DNA of 64,000 bases, from contig NC_061508.1 of assembly GCF_022539505.1 (NCBI RefSeq), positions 60,831,754-60,895,753 of the forward strand, given 5' to 3'. A program made the translations under genes and the position numbers. The first letter of the stretch is position 1, and each line of letters starts with the position of its first letter. The notes beneath the pieces are model-generated. The model saw nothing but the letters and a program-made list of their open reading frames with translations. It was not told the origin of the DNA and ran no database searches. This stretch comes from Lolium rigidum (Eukaryota > Streptophyta > Magnoliopsida > Poales > Poaceae). Positions 47,944 to 57,842 of the stretch are shown in pieces.

Positions 47944-50034
47944 CTATGGGAAGGCTTTTGATCGTCTAATGATTCGTCCCGCTTCTACTGGATCCTCCGG
48001 CAACTCCTGCTTTGTCAGATACGCTAGGAACGGCTTGGTCCACAGTGGCTCGAGGAGGAGGACTTGTTCGACAGGAGGAGTTGGAGGTTCTTCGGCGGCT
48101 TGCTGCGGGCTCGCTTCCGATGTGTCAGCCGACGGTTTTGGAGGTATCGACACCTTCTCTTTTATCGATCGTTGAATAATGACTTCGTAGAACACTCCGT
48201 CTGGGATGGGGGAGCACATGGACCCGATATTCGCCAGAGTGTCGGCTTCCTCGTTACTGGCTCTGCCGATATGTTTGAGTTCGCACCCTTCGAATTTGGC
48301 TTCCATGTTTTGGTACAACTGTCGGTAAGCAATCATGTTATCGCTGACTGCGTCACACAGATTCATCGACTGTTGTACTACCAAGTTTGAGTCTCCATAG
48401 ATTTCCAGGCGAGTTGCCCCACATGCCTTCGCCATCTTCATTCCATGCAACAATGCCTCGTACTCTGCCTCGTTATTCGTTGGCAGGGGGAAATTCATAC
48501 GTAGTATGTACCTCATCTTATCTCCCTGTGGTGATATCAATACTACCCCTGCTCCTGCACCTGTGCTCCGTTTCGATCCGTCGAAGTACATTATCCATGA
48601 TCCCGACATATCGGGTGCTACTGGTGTCTGTGACTGGATCCAATCTGCCACGAAATCTGGGAGGATCTGGGATTTTATCGCTGTTCGATTAACGTAAGTT
48701 ATATCGTGTGGTGCTATCTCGATGGCCCATTGAGACACTCGACCTGTAGCCTCTGGATTGGTCATTATGTTCTTCAGTGGCGCTTCGCTTACGACGATAA
48801 TCGGGTTCTCCGTGAAGTAGTGCCGTAACTTGCGGGCTGACCTCCATACTGCGTACGCCAGCTTCTGATGGTGGGGGTACATCTGCCTTGCAGGCGTGAG
48901 CACCTCACTGAGGTAATAAACGGGCCTCTGCACACCATGAACTCTCCCTGCTTCTTCTCGTTCGACGACCAAAACACTGCTAAAGACTTGTGTTGTTGCG
49001 GCTATGTACATAAGCAATGTCTCTTTCTCACGCGGAGTTACGAGGACTGGGGAAGTCGACAAGATTTTCTTCAGGTTGTCGAAGGACTCCTGCGCCTCCT
49101 CTGTCCACTCGAACTTTTCTGACTTTTTCATCAAGTTGTAGAAGGGCAGAGCTTTTTCCCCTAGCTTGGCGATGAATCTGCTAAGCGCTGCTAATCGTCC
49201 TGCCAACTGCTGCACTTGGTGCAGATTCTTTGGCGGCTCCATGTCGAGAATGGCTTTGATCTTCAAGGGGTTGGCTTCAATTCCTCTGGCTGAAATGAAG
49301 TACCCGAGTACTTGTCCTCCTGGCACTCCGAAGAAACATTTTTTGGGATTCAACTTGATCTTATACCTGTCTAGGTTGTCGAAAGTTTCCCGTAAATCAT
49401 CGATGAGAGTGGCTACGTGCTTCGTTTTCACCACGATGTCGTCGATGTAGACTTCAATGTTCCTCCCAATCTGCTCTCCAAGGCAAGCTTGCATGCAACG
49501 TTGATAAGTTGCTCCTGCGTTTTTCAACCCAAAAGTCATGACGTTGTAACAGAAAACACCGTGCGGGGTGATGAACGCGGTTAGCTCCTGGTCTTCTTTC
49601 TTCAGCTTAATCTGATTATACCCGGAGTATGCATCAAGAAAGGAGAGACGATCGCATCCGGCTGTGGAGTCGACTATCTGGTCTATGCGAGGCAGCGGGA
49701 AGTGATCTTTTGGGCAGTGCTTATTAAGGATGGTGTAATCGATGCACATGCGGAGGGCGGTCGTGTCTTTTTTCGGCACCATAACGGGATTAGCCACCCA
49801 TTCGGATTCATTAAGCTCTCGAATAAATCCTGCCTTGCGGAGTCGACTAACTTCTTCGCCAATTGCTCTTCTCTTTGGCTCGGAAAATCGGCGCATTGAC
49901 TGCTGTACTGGTTTGGCTGTCGGGTCAACATTGAGGGTGTGCTCAGCGAGTTCCCTGGGGATACCTGGCATGTCGGATGGTTCCCATGCAAATATCTCCC
50001 AGTGCTCACGGAGGAACTCGATGAGCGCGCCTTC
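47944..50034 (-). pseudogene. Reverse transcriptase with dual RNase H, Tat-lineage gypsy
   Basis: One open frame of about 697 codons. RT motifs run from KAGFIRELNESEWVANPVMV through CIDYTILNKHCPKDHFPLPR and LSFLDAYSGYNQIKL to the active site YIDDIVVK. A first RNase H/connection domain follows (LLMYIAATTQVFSSVLVVER, HHQKLAYAVW). A second, archaeal-type RNase H follows that: WIMYFDGSKRSTGAGAGVVL, NNEAEYEALLHGM, LEIYGDSNLVVQQ, ASNEEADTLA. The extra RNase H is diagnostic for the Tat clade. The frame is open here but is cut off upstream by a stop at 50035-50037 and downstream by a frameshift, so the polyprotein is broken. Confidence 0.92.
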
Positions 50035-50974
50035 CTATGCGTTAGTAAGGTCAGCCGATGTATTGACCGTCTTCTTCGGGTCAGCGGGGTGCACCTGCAG
50101 CTTCTTGGTCTCCTTTGTAGCGTGAAACTCGTCGGATCTTACATTTCGATTGTCGGCTGGCGGTTGCATGTGATCTGTAACGGTGTCGATCGCGTTGAGT
50201 TCTTCCTTGGCTCCGAACTTCGAGGCGATCTTCTGGAACTCCCTGTCGCAGTTGTCCGATCGAGCAAAGCTTCCATGAACGGTTATTGGGGTCCCGTTGT
50301 TGCCTAGCATCTTCAGTTTTCAGGTACGTGTAATGAGGTACGGCCATGAATTTGGCAAACGCGGGCCTGCCGAGGATGGCGTGATACTGAGACTCCCAGT
50401 CGACTACTTCAAACTCGATCTTTTCTTTCCTGAAGTTGCTGGGTGTGCCGAAGACTACGTCCAATGACGTTTTACCAAGAGAATAAGCGGGTCGAGTCGG
50501 TATAATGCCGTGGAACCCTGTGTCAGACTCTTTTAGCATATCGACTGTTAGACCCATTGCCCTCATTGTGCTGGTGAATAGCAGGTTCAAGCCACTTCCT
50601 CCATCCATGAATACTTTGCTCATATTGTACCCTCCAATCTGTGCTTCAAGGACAAGGGCCGCGTGGCCGGGCCTTGGAACAGCTTTCGGATGATCCGCTC
50701 TGCCGAAGGTGATACTCTGATCTGACCAGTCGATGAAATCGGGTGTATCAACCATGGCGACTTCCGCATACTTTACTTCTCGGGAGAACTTCTTGATTTC
50801 TCTCTTTGAAAAGCTGGTTTTATGGATCATGTTGACTTGCCCGCATGGTTCTGGGAATACCTCGGTTGGTACATGTTCGTTTCCTCCTGCCGGTACGTAC
50901 GGTTCCGGTACATATGGTTCTGGTGGATAATTGTAGGACCCCGCCCTTCTTTCCATTGTGCGAACTCTCGACAT
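50035..50974 (-). pseudogene. Aspartic protease region of the Tat-lineage element
   Basis: The frame from 50974 (MSRVRTMERRAG) leads to the protease core: HAALVLEAQIGGYNMSKVFM then DGGSGLNLLF. DGGS stands where retroviral-type proteases have DTGA, as is usual in this clade. The flap and C-terminal loop include VVDWESQYHAILGRPAFAKF. One extra base near 50312 shifts the frame. The linker then reads MLGNNGTPITVHGSFARSDN to a TAG at 50035, followed directly in frame by FLREHWEIFAWEPSDMPG and RT. Confidence 0.8.
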
Positions 50975-51600
50975 AGCTTCGGCTCTGAGATCATCGCAGA
51001 ACTGTCGAATTTCCAGAAAATGTCGACAGTTCCTTAGCAGGTGACTGGATTTCTCTCGACCGTCCTTCGGGTCAATGTAAGAGTGAAGGTAGCATGGTGC
51101 CTCGAGCTGCTCCGTAGCCGATAGATACGGTGAACGGGTGCGACCCCTGATTGATGATGTGTCGTGGCACCCTTGTTCGAACTAACGAAGGTGAGGCGCT
51201 GTTTGTCCTTCCTCCTCGCGGTGCGAGCCCCTTCGTCTTTTCCTTTGTCCTGTCATGACGTCGAAACCTCCTCTGCTGCTTTCTGGTGTGCTCCTAGGTG
51301 GAACCTTTGGGGTTGCTGTTGGAGGAACGCCTTCCAAACCCGCGGCCTGCAGGTCGGATGCGCTGGTCCTAGGGAGGCGAAGGAAACCTCCGGAGTCGAT
51401 GATGAAGTGGACACCACCGAAAGTAGCTTCCATGTCGTGAGATGGTCCCACAGGGATCGGGTGTAGTGCTTCGCGGTGCGGCACGAACTCAAAAGACCCG
51501 CAGCGGATTGAATCTCTTGGTTCTTCCGGCGTCGGTGATTCGAGTAAGAACGCCGCGGAAGTGACTGGTACTGCCGATAACTTGCCTGGTGCCGACAGGC
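50975..51600 (-). pseudogene. Gag remnant with internal deletion
   Basis: After the primer site the frame contains MEATFGGVHFIIDSGGFLRL and a basic KRRRGSHREEE. A TAG follows at 51182, and the same frame then continues with CYLHSYIDPKDGREKSSHLL and RNCRHFLE, a degenerate zinc-knuckle-like region. The capsid portion expected between these parts (several hundred residues in related elements) is missing. Gag forms the virus-like particle, so this copy depends on others. Confidence 0.6.
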
Positions 51601-51620
51601 TTCCCACAGACGGCGCCAAT
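51601..51620 (-). other. Primer binding site region of the Tat-lineage element
   Basis: The minus strand reads ATTGGCGCCGTCTGTGGGAA directly after the 5' LTR. TGGCGCC fits the 3' end of a tRNA of the Asp type, with divergence in the rest. Confidence 0.75.
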
Positions 51621-52163
51621 TGTTTGAGGGTACTCCTCGGCAATGCCCTCCGATTGGGGCTTAGGGTTGATGGAATCCTGCAAGCTGACACGAGTCATCG
51701 GTTCACAGACAAGCGGGGAGAGCGATTTACCCAGGTTCGGGGCCCTCGATGAGGTAAAACCCTTACGTCCTGCCTGTCTGTTCTTGATTATGAGGATATT
51801 GGGTTACAATGGGGTGCCGAATAGTTCGGCTGAGATCTCGTCGAGATGGCTAAGTGCTATGGTGATCTAGCTCTAAGCTTTTGGTGGCTAAGGTTGCTAA
51901 GATTGATTGTGTCTTCGGCAGCCCCTCTCCTGGCCTTTATATACGAGGCCAGGTCTCAAGAGGTCTAACCGAGTACGACTAGGTTTACAGTAGCTTTAGA
52001 TCTAATCTTTCATTGTTCACCCGCCTTGTTATCTTGCCTGCCAAGGAATCTTTTGGTGCGCCATCCAAGTGGTCCGCCTTGCCTCCAAGTGCCTTCATGG
52101 ACCTCCAACTGGACAATACGGGATAGGGCAATGTCGGTTACCCGAAGGGTAATGCCCACGTCA
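51621..52163 (-). repeat. 5' LTR of the Tat-lineage element
   Basis: Full-length partner of 9816-10357, ending CCCACGTCA in plus orientation and followed directly by the CCTGC target copy. The first bases (TGTTTGAGGG versus TGTCGAGGG) differ by one inserted base and a substitution. Confidence 0.93.
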
Positions 52164-52345
52164 CCTGCTTTAGGACCGTAAAATATGATATTGCTGTTGT
52201 GTTTGTGTGCAAACACTAGATGAGACACAACAAAGAATTGCAGTAAACATCCATGCACTTTTGTAAACCCTCTACGTGCATATTGGCTGTAGACATGTTC
52301 CCACTAGTTAACATGCATGACTCAGTGCTTTTGTCTGCTCCACAG

Positions 52346-52405
52346 GCTTTCGCAAAACTTAGCCTGCTTAGGGAGCAAAGAGGGAATGCTTATGCTGCTG
52401 GCGAT
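52346..52405 (+). CDS. Exon of the unrecognised host gene, 3' of the giant intron
   Basis: It follows CTGCTCCACAG and ends at GTAAGG: 60 bases and 20 codons in phase 0, AFAKLSLLREQRGNAYAAGD. It joins in frame to the exon ending DDPYTT at 9716. The piece looks helical and charged. With the Tat element removed the intron would be only about 280 bp, normal for a grass gene, which supports the pairing. Confidence 0.55.
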
Positions 52406-52521
52406 GTAAGGGTTTCACTTGAAGTTATGTTAGGTTCATAGATAAACAGGGTCACCATTTATTTGGGCCTGAGCAAATTTCTAATTCAGCAGAAAATAAG
52501 TGTCTCCATTTATCTGTGCAG

Positions 52522-52559
52522 ATATTGCAGCTAAACATGGTCATGGAGATGTCTCTCAG
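52522..52559 (+). CDS. Probable next exon of the host gene
   Basis: Between TATCTGTGCAG and GTAACC lies 38 bases reading ILQLNMVMEMSL plus two bases, in phase with the previous exon. A second possible acceptor (ATTGCAG, exon from 52531) exists. Downstream exons are not found. A copia LTR begins 88 bases later, so the gene may be truncated here or continue beyond the window. Confidence 0.4.
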
Positions 52560-52817
52560 GTAACCCCAACTTATATCGCGATTGAGGTATTGCACATATC
52601 GAGTCAATTTTTTGTGTCCAGTTGAGGTATTTTCCTCTGATGTAACTGTTGGTGATATGCCCGAGAGACAATAATAAAATGGTTATTGTTATATCTTAAT
52701 GTTCATGATAAATATTTACATCCTATGCTATAATTGTATTAGCTGGAAACATTAATACTTGTGCGTATTGTAAACATAAGTCTTCCTAGTAAGCCTCTCG
52801 TTTAACTAGCTTGCTGA

Positions 52818-54131
52818 TGTAAGGGTTTTTACATTTATCCATTATTTTGGTAACAATGATACCGTAGCTAGAGTATTCATACTAATACATGACTATAGGA
52901 TTATTCTCAGGTATTACTCTATCAGGCATAATGGTGTATCAATAGAACAAGAAGGTGAAGCGAGACCCCCCCACTTCTATGAGAAAAGTGGACGCTTTTC
53001 TCTCTTCAGGCCGGCACCTGGTCCGGCGGCATCGGCCGAGATGCCGGCTGGCCCGGTGCCGACCGGCCCTGGCACCGGTGCACACCTGGCACATTCCAGG
53101 GTGCTTGGCAAGGACGCCCGGTGCCCGCTCGGTCCCTCGTCCGGTTTCTGCCAGCTGGCCCGGCGCCCAGCCCGGTGGCACCGGCTCCTACACCGGCCGG
53201 CCCGGCGTAGGCCGGCCCATACGCCAGTGCACACCGGAGCACTTCCAGGAGCTTGACTTGCCCACTCGATGCAGCCTCGGCGCCAAGCCCGACGGCTGCC
53301 TGCCGGCCCGGTCTGTGGCCCGGCGGCACCGGGCGTGTCACCGGCCAGTCCGGCGCCCCGCCCGGCAGACTGGCCTCCTCGACTCACTGCTGAGCTGGAC
53401 AAGTCCCCAATGGTTGGATTTCAAGTGAAGCTATATATACCCCTTCTTCCAGCTCAGAACAGTTAGGCACTACACTACAACATGTTCTTGAGCTCTATCT
53501 CATACTCCATTGTTAGAAACACCAAAGGTCTCAGATCTCCCTCCTCCGCCACCCAAACTCAAATCCCTCGGGGGAAAAGCTAGAGGAGGTCTTGATCTAT
53601 AGTTCCACCGAGCCAAATCTTGTTCCCCCATGTATTCTTCAAGATACATGCTCTCTAGGGTTTCTTGAAAACCCTATGTGGGCAAAAGCGTCTGCAAGCA
53701 TCCGGGCTATGGATTTTCTCCTGACAAGATTGTGAAGGTTTGGAGGCTGCCTCAAAGTCTACCACAACTAAAAGAGCTATTCCTTCGTGGGATAGGCTCG
53801 GAGAAGAAGGTGAGCCTTCGTGGCCTTGGGAAATCCTTCGTGGGATCCCCACCTCTCCAAACGTGACGTACCTTCTTGCAAAGAAAGGGAACACGGGAAT
53901 ACATCTTCGTCTCCGCGTACTTTCGGTTACCCTAACCGAACTCTTTACTTGTGCTATATATCCCGTGAGAGCCTTCGTGCTTGATATACTCGTATTATCA
54001 TCTAGGGTGCCTCACCTAGTTTGCATTAGGCTCACATTTATATTCCGCAAAGCCTAATATTGCAAAGAAAAGAATTAAAATTTGTAGAAACCTATTCACC
54101 CCCCTCTAGGTTTACCATCTCTGAACATACA
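52818..54131 (+). mobile_element. Probable solo LTR of another element
   Basis: The segment interrupts the copia LTR remnant. It has TG...CA ends (TGTAAGGG and ACATACA) and weakly matching flanks (GCTGA and ATTGA). A GC-rich block of GGCCCGG- and CCGGC-rich sequence (52990-53390) precedes a TATA motif (CTATATATAC, 53431-53440) and a leader ending in AACCTATTCACCCCCC-type sequence. That is the layout of an LTR with U3, TATA and U5. Boundaries are tentative and no internal region is present. Confidence 0.45.
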
Positions 54132-54571
54132 ATTGATTAATAGATGATCATGGTTTTCTGATCATGAACATTAGATGTTAGTAATAACATGATCGTATCA
54201 TTAGGAGAATGATGTGATGGATACACACCCATAGTAAGCATAGCATATGATCAAGTCATTAAGTTCGTTTTGCTACAACCTTTAAGATACATAGTAACCT
54301 AATCCTTCGACCATGAGATCGTGTTAATCACCTGCACCGGATGGATGCTTTGATGACGTCAAACACTACTTTGTAAATGGGTGGTTATAAAGGTGGCATT
54401 AAGTATTCGGAAAGTATGAGTTGAAGCGCATGGATCAAGAGTGAGATTTGTCCATCCAAATGTTGAAGCGCATGGATCAAGGGTGGGATTTGTCCATCCA
54501 AATGACGGAATATATACTCTGGACCCTCTCGGTGGAATGTCATCTAATTAGCTTGCAAGCATGTGACTGGG

Positions 54572-56221
54572 TGATACGTCTCCAACGTATCGATAATTTC
54601 TTGTGTTCCATGCCACATTATTGATGTTATCTACATGTTTTATGCACACTTTATGTCATATTCGTGCATTTTCTGGAACTAACCTATTAACAAGATGCCG
54701 AAGTGCCAGTTCCTGTTTTCTGCTGTTTTTGGTTTCAGAAATCCTAGTAACGAAATATTCTCGGAATCGGACGAAATAAACGCCAAAGTTCCTATTTTCA
54801 TCGGAAGCATCCAGAACACCCGGGAAGAATCGGAGGGGAGCCCCGGGGGCCCCACACCACACCCCGGCGCGGCCAAGGGGGCGCCCCCTAGGGTGTGGGC
54901 CCCCTTCGACCTTCTGCGCCGCCTCTCCGCCTATATAAAGCCCCCGGATCGAAAACCCTTACACGATTGACGAAAACCACGAAAACCTTCCGGAGCCGCC
55001 GCCATCGCGAAGCCAAGATCGGGGGACAGGATCTCGTTCCGGCACCTGCCGGAGCGAGGAAGTGCCCCGGAAGGCTTCTCCATCGACACCGCTGCCATCT
55101 CCACCGCCATCTTCATCACCGCTGCTTGCTCCCATGAGGAGGGAGTAGTTCTCCATCGAGGCTCGGGGCTGTACCGGTAGCTATGTGGTTCATCTCTCTC
55201 CTATGTGCTTCAATACAATAATCTCATGAGCTGCCTTACATGATTGAGATTCATATGATGATGCTTGTAATCTAGATGTCATTATGCTAGTCAAGTGAGT
55301 TTTACTTATGTGATCTCCAGGAGACTCCTCGTCCCACGTGTGTAAAGGTGACGAGTGTGTGCACCGTGTGGGTCTCTTAGGCTAGATTTCACGGAATACT
55401 TATTCACTCGTTGAATGGCATAGTGAGGTGCTTATTTATATCTCTTTATGATTGCAATGTGTTTGTATCACAATTTATCTATGTGCTACTCTAGTGATAT
55501 GTTATTAAAGTAGTTCTATTCCTCCCGCACGTGTGTAAAGGTGACGATGTGTGCACCGTGTTAGTACTTGGTTTGTGCTATGATCATGATCTCTTGTAGA
55601 TTATGGAGTTAACTATTGCTATGATAATATTGATGTGATCTATTCCTCCTACATATGCATGAAGGTGACAGTGTGCATGCTATGCTAGTACTCGGTTTAG
55701 TCTATTGATCTATCTTACACTAAAGGTTACTTAAACATGAGCATTATTGTGGAGCTTGTTAACTCCGGCATTGAGGGTTCGTGTAATCCTACGCAATGTG
55801 TTCATCATCCAACAAAAGTGTAGAGTATGCATTTATCTGTTCTGTTATGTGATCAATGTTGAGAGTGTCCACTAGTGAAAGTGTAATCCCTAGGCCTTGT
55901 TCCTAAATACTGCTACATTACTACTGCTTGTTTACTGTCCTGGGCAGAGCACTTTTCTGCCGTTGCTACTACTTATTCATACCACGTGTATTTCACTATC
56001 TCTTCGCCGAACTAGTGCACCTATTAGGTGTGTTGGGGACACAAGAGACTTCTTGCTTTGTGGTTGCAGGGTTGCATGAGAGGGATATCTTTGACCTCTT
56101 CCTCCCCGAGTTCGATAAACCTTGGGTATCCACTTAAGGGAAACTTGCTTGCTGTTCTACAAACCTCTGCTCTTGGAGGCCCAACACTTGTCTACAAGAA
56201 TAGAAGCTCCCGTAGACATCA
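54572..56221 (+). repeat. 5' LTR of non-autonomous element copy 2
   Basis: It starts TGATACGTCTCCAACGTATC and ends GTAGACATCA, with the TATA motif CTATATAAAG at 54931-54940. Confidence 0.9.
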
Positions 56222-56475
56222 AGCACTTTTACGGCGCCGTTGCTGGGGAGGAAAGGTAAAAGGCTCTCATACTACGGTCTCGGGTAAAGTATTTTTCCGG
56301 CGCCGTTGTGTGTGTGCTCAAAGCTATTTCCTTTAGATCCTGCAATTGCATCTTGTTGTTTCTTGTTTACACTAGTTTGGCATAATGTACAAGAGTGAGC
56401 TTCTTATTCTATTTCCTGATTTAAAACATGGATTGTTTGATGCGAAAATTAAAAAACCTATGAAATCTTCTTTGC

Positions 56476-57124
56476 ATGCTTGGTAGTAATATTAGTATGA
56501 ACGCTTTGAACACCATTGTTGACAATGATATAGAAAGTTCTAAGCTTGGGGAAGCTGGTTTTCATGATATTTTTAGTCCCCCAAGCATTGAGGAGAAAAT
56601 TTTCTTTGATGATACTTTGCCTCCTATTTCTGATGATGATAATGATAGTGGACTTTTGGTGCCACCTACTATGGAGAGTAAATTTTGTTGTGATTATACT
56701 ATGCCTCCTACACTTGATGATAATAATAATGATAGCTACTTTGTTGAATTTGCTCCCACTATTACTAATAAAATTGACTATGCCTATGTGGAGAGTAATA
56801 ATTTTATGCATGAGACTCATGATGAGAATGCTTTATGTGATAGTTATATTGTTGAGTTTGCTCATGTTGCTACTTGAAAGTTATTATGAGAGAGGAAAAT
56901 ATGGTTGTAGAAATTTTCATGTTACTAAAACACCTCTCTATGTGCTGAAATTTTTCAAGCTACACTTGTTTTATCTTCCTATGCTTGTTACTTTGCTCTT
57001 CATGAACTTGTTTATTTACAAGATTCCTATGCATAGGAAGCATGTTAGACTTAAATGTGTTTTGAATTTGCCTCTTGATGCTCTCTTTTGCTTCAAATAC
57101 TATTTCTTGCGAGTGCATCATTAA
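56476..57124 (+). pseudogene. Copy 2 of the unknown 241-aa-type ORF, frameshifted
   Basis: The first part (MNALNTIVDNDIESSKLGEA, then SPPSIEEKIFFDDTLPP and NNNDSYFVEFAP) runs to a stop at 56877 after EFAHVAT. The second part continues one frame over with YYERGKYGCRNFHVTKTPL and the two hydrophobic stretches, ending YYFLRVHH at 57124. The N-terminal start is also altered relative to copy 1. Identity to the copy-1 protein is high along its length, with in-frame indels, so the protein was conserved in the family before this copy broke. Confidence 0.65.
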
Positions 57125-57821
57125 AACTGCTGAGCCCATCTTAATGGCTAAAAAGAAAGAACTTCTTGGGAGATAACCCATGTGTTATTTTGCTACAGTA
57201 CTTTGTTTTATATTTGTGTCTTGGAAGTTGTTTACTACTGTAGCAACCTCTCCTTATCTTAGTTTTGTGTTTTGTTGTGCCAAGTAAAGTCTTTGATAGT
57301 AAAGTAAGTACTAGATTTGGATTACTGCGCAGAAACAGATTTCTTTGCTGTCACGAATCTGGGTCTAATTCTCTGTAGGAAACTCAGAAAATTATGCCAA
57401 TTTATGTGAGTGATCCTCAGATATGTACGCAACTTTCATTCAATTTGAGCATTTTCATTTGAGCAAGTCTGGTGGCCTAATAAAATCCATCTTTACGGAC
57501 TGTTCTGTTTTGACAGATTCTGCCTTCTATTTCGCATTGCCTCTTTTGCTATGTTGGATGAATTTCTTTGATCCATTAATGTCCAGTAGCTTTATGCAAT
57601 GTCCAGAAGTGTTAAGAATGATTGTGTCACCTCTGAACATGTTAATTTTTATTGTCCACTAACCCTCTAATGAGTTGTTTCGAGTTTGGTGTGGAGGAAG
57701 TTTTCAAGGGTCAAGAGAGGAGGATGATATACTATGATCAAGGAGAGTGAAAGCTCTAAGCTTGGGGATGCCCCGGTGGTTCATCCCTGCATATATCAAG
57801 AAGACTCAAGCGTCTAAGCTT

Positions 57822-57842
57822 GGGGATGCCCAAGGCATCCCC
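57822..57842. other. Perfect hairpin, copy 2
   Basis: GGGGATGCC-CAA-GGCATCCCC is identical to 16588-16608 in the sister element, at the same place relative to the hydrophobic ORF and the polypurine tract. Confidence 0.75.

Larger units (their letters stand above)
9816..52163 (-). mobile_element. Tat-lineage Ty3/gypsy LTR retrotransposon, host to the nest
   Basis: The LTRs are 9816-10357 and 51621-52163 (542 and 543 bp), both TG...CA in plus orientation. The 5-bp duplication CCTGC flanks the element (9811-9815 and 52164-52168). The pol genes and primer site show it lies on the minus strand, so the right LTR is its 5' LTR. In element order: PBS, truncated gag, protease, RT, RNase H, a second RNase H, integrase, a long antisense gene, hairpin repeats, 3' LTR. 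The second RNase H and an extra antisense ORF are hallmarks of the plant Tat clade (Retand, Ogre, RIRE2, Grande group). By eye the LTRs differ at roughly a dozen or more sites. About 34 kb of the span is later insertions. Confidence 0.92.

Noticed and set aside
47529..50125. Plus-strand frames over the pol region
   Set aside because: Antisense shadows of RT, RNase H and integrase with no independent support.
52939..53428. Long Pro/Ala/Arg/Gly frames on both strands
   Set aside because: Low-complexity GGCCCGG-type DNA open in several frames at once; better explained as the GC-rich U3 of an LTR.
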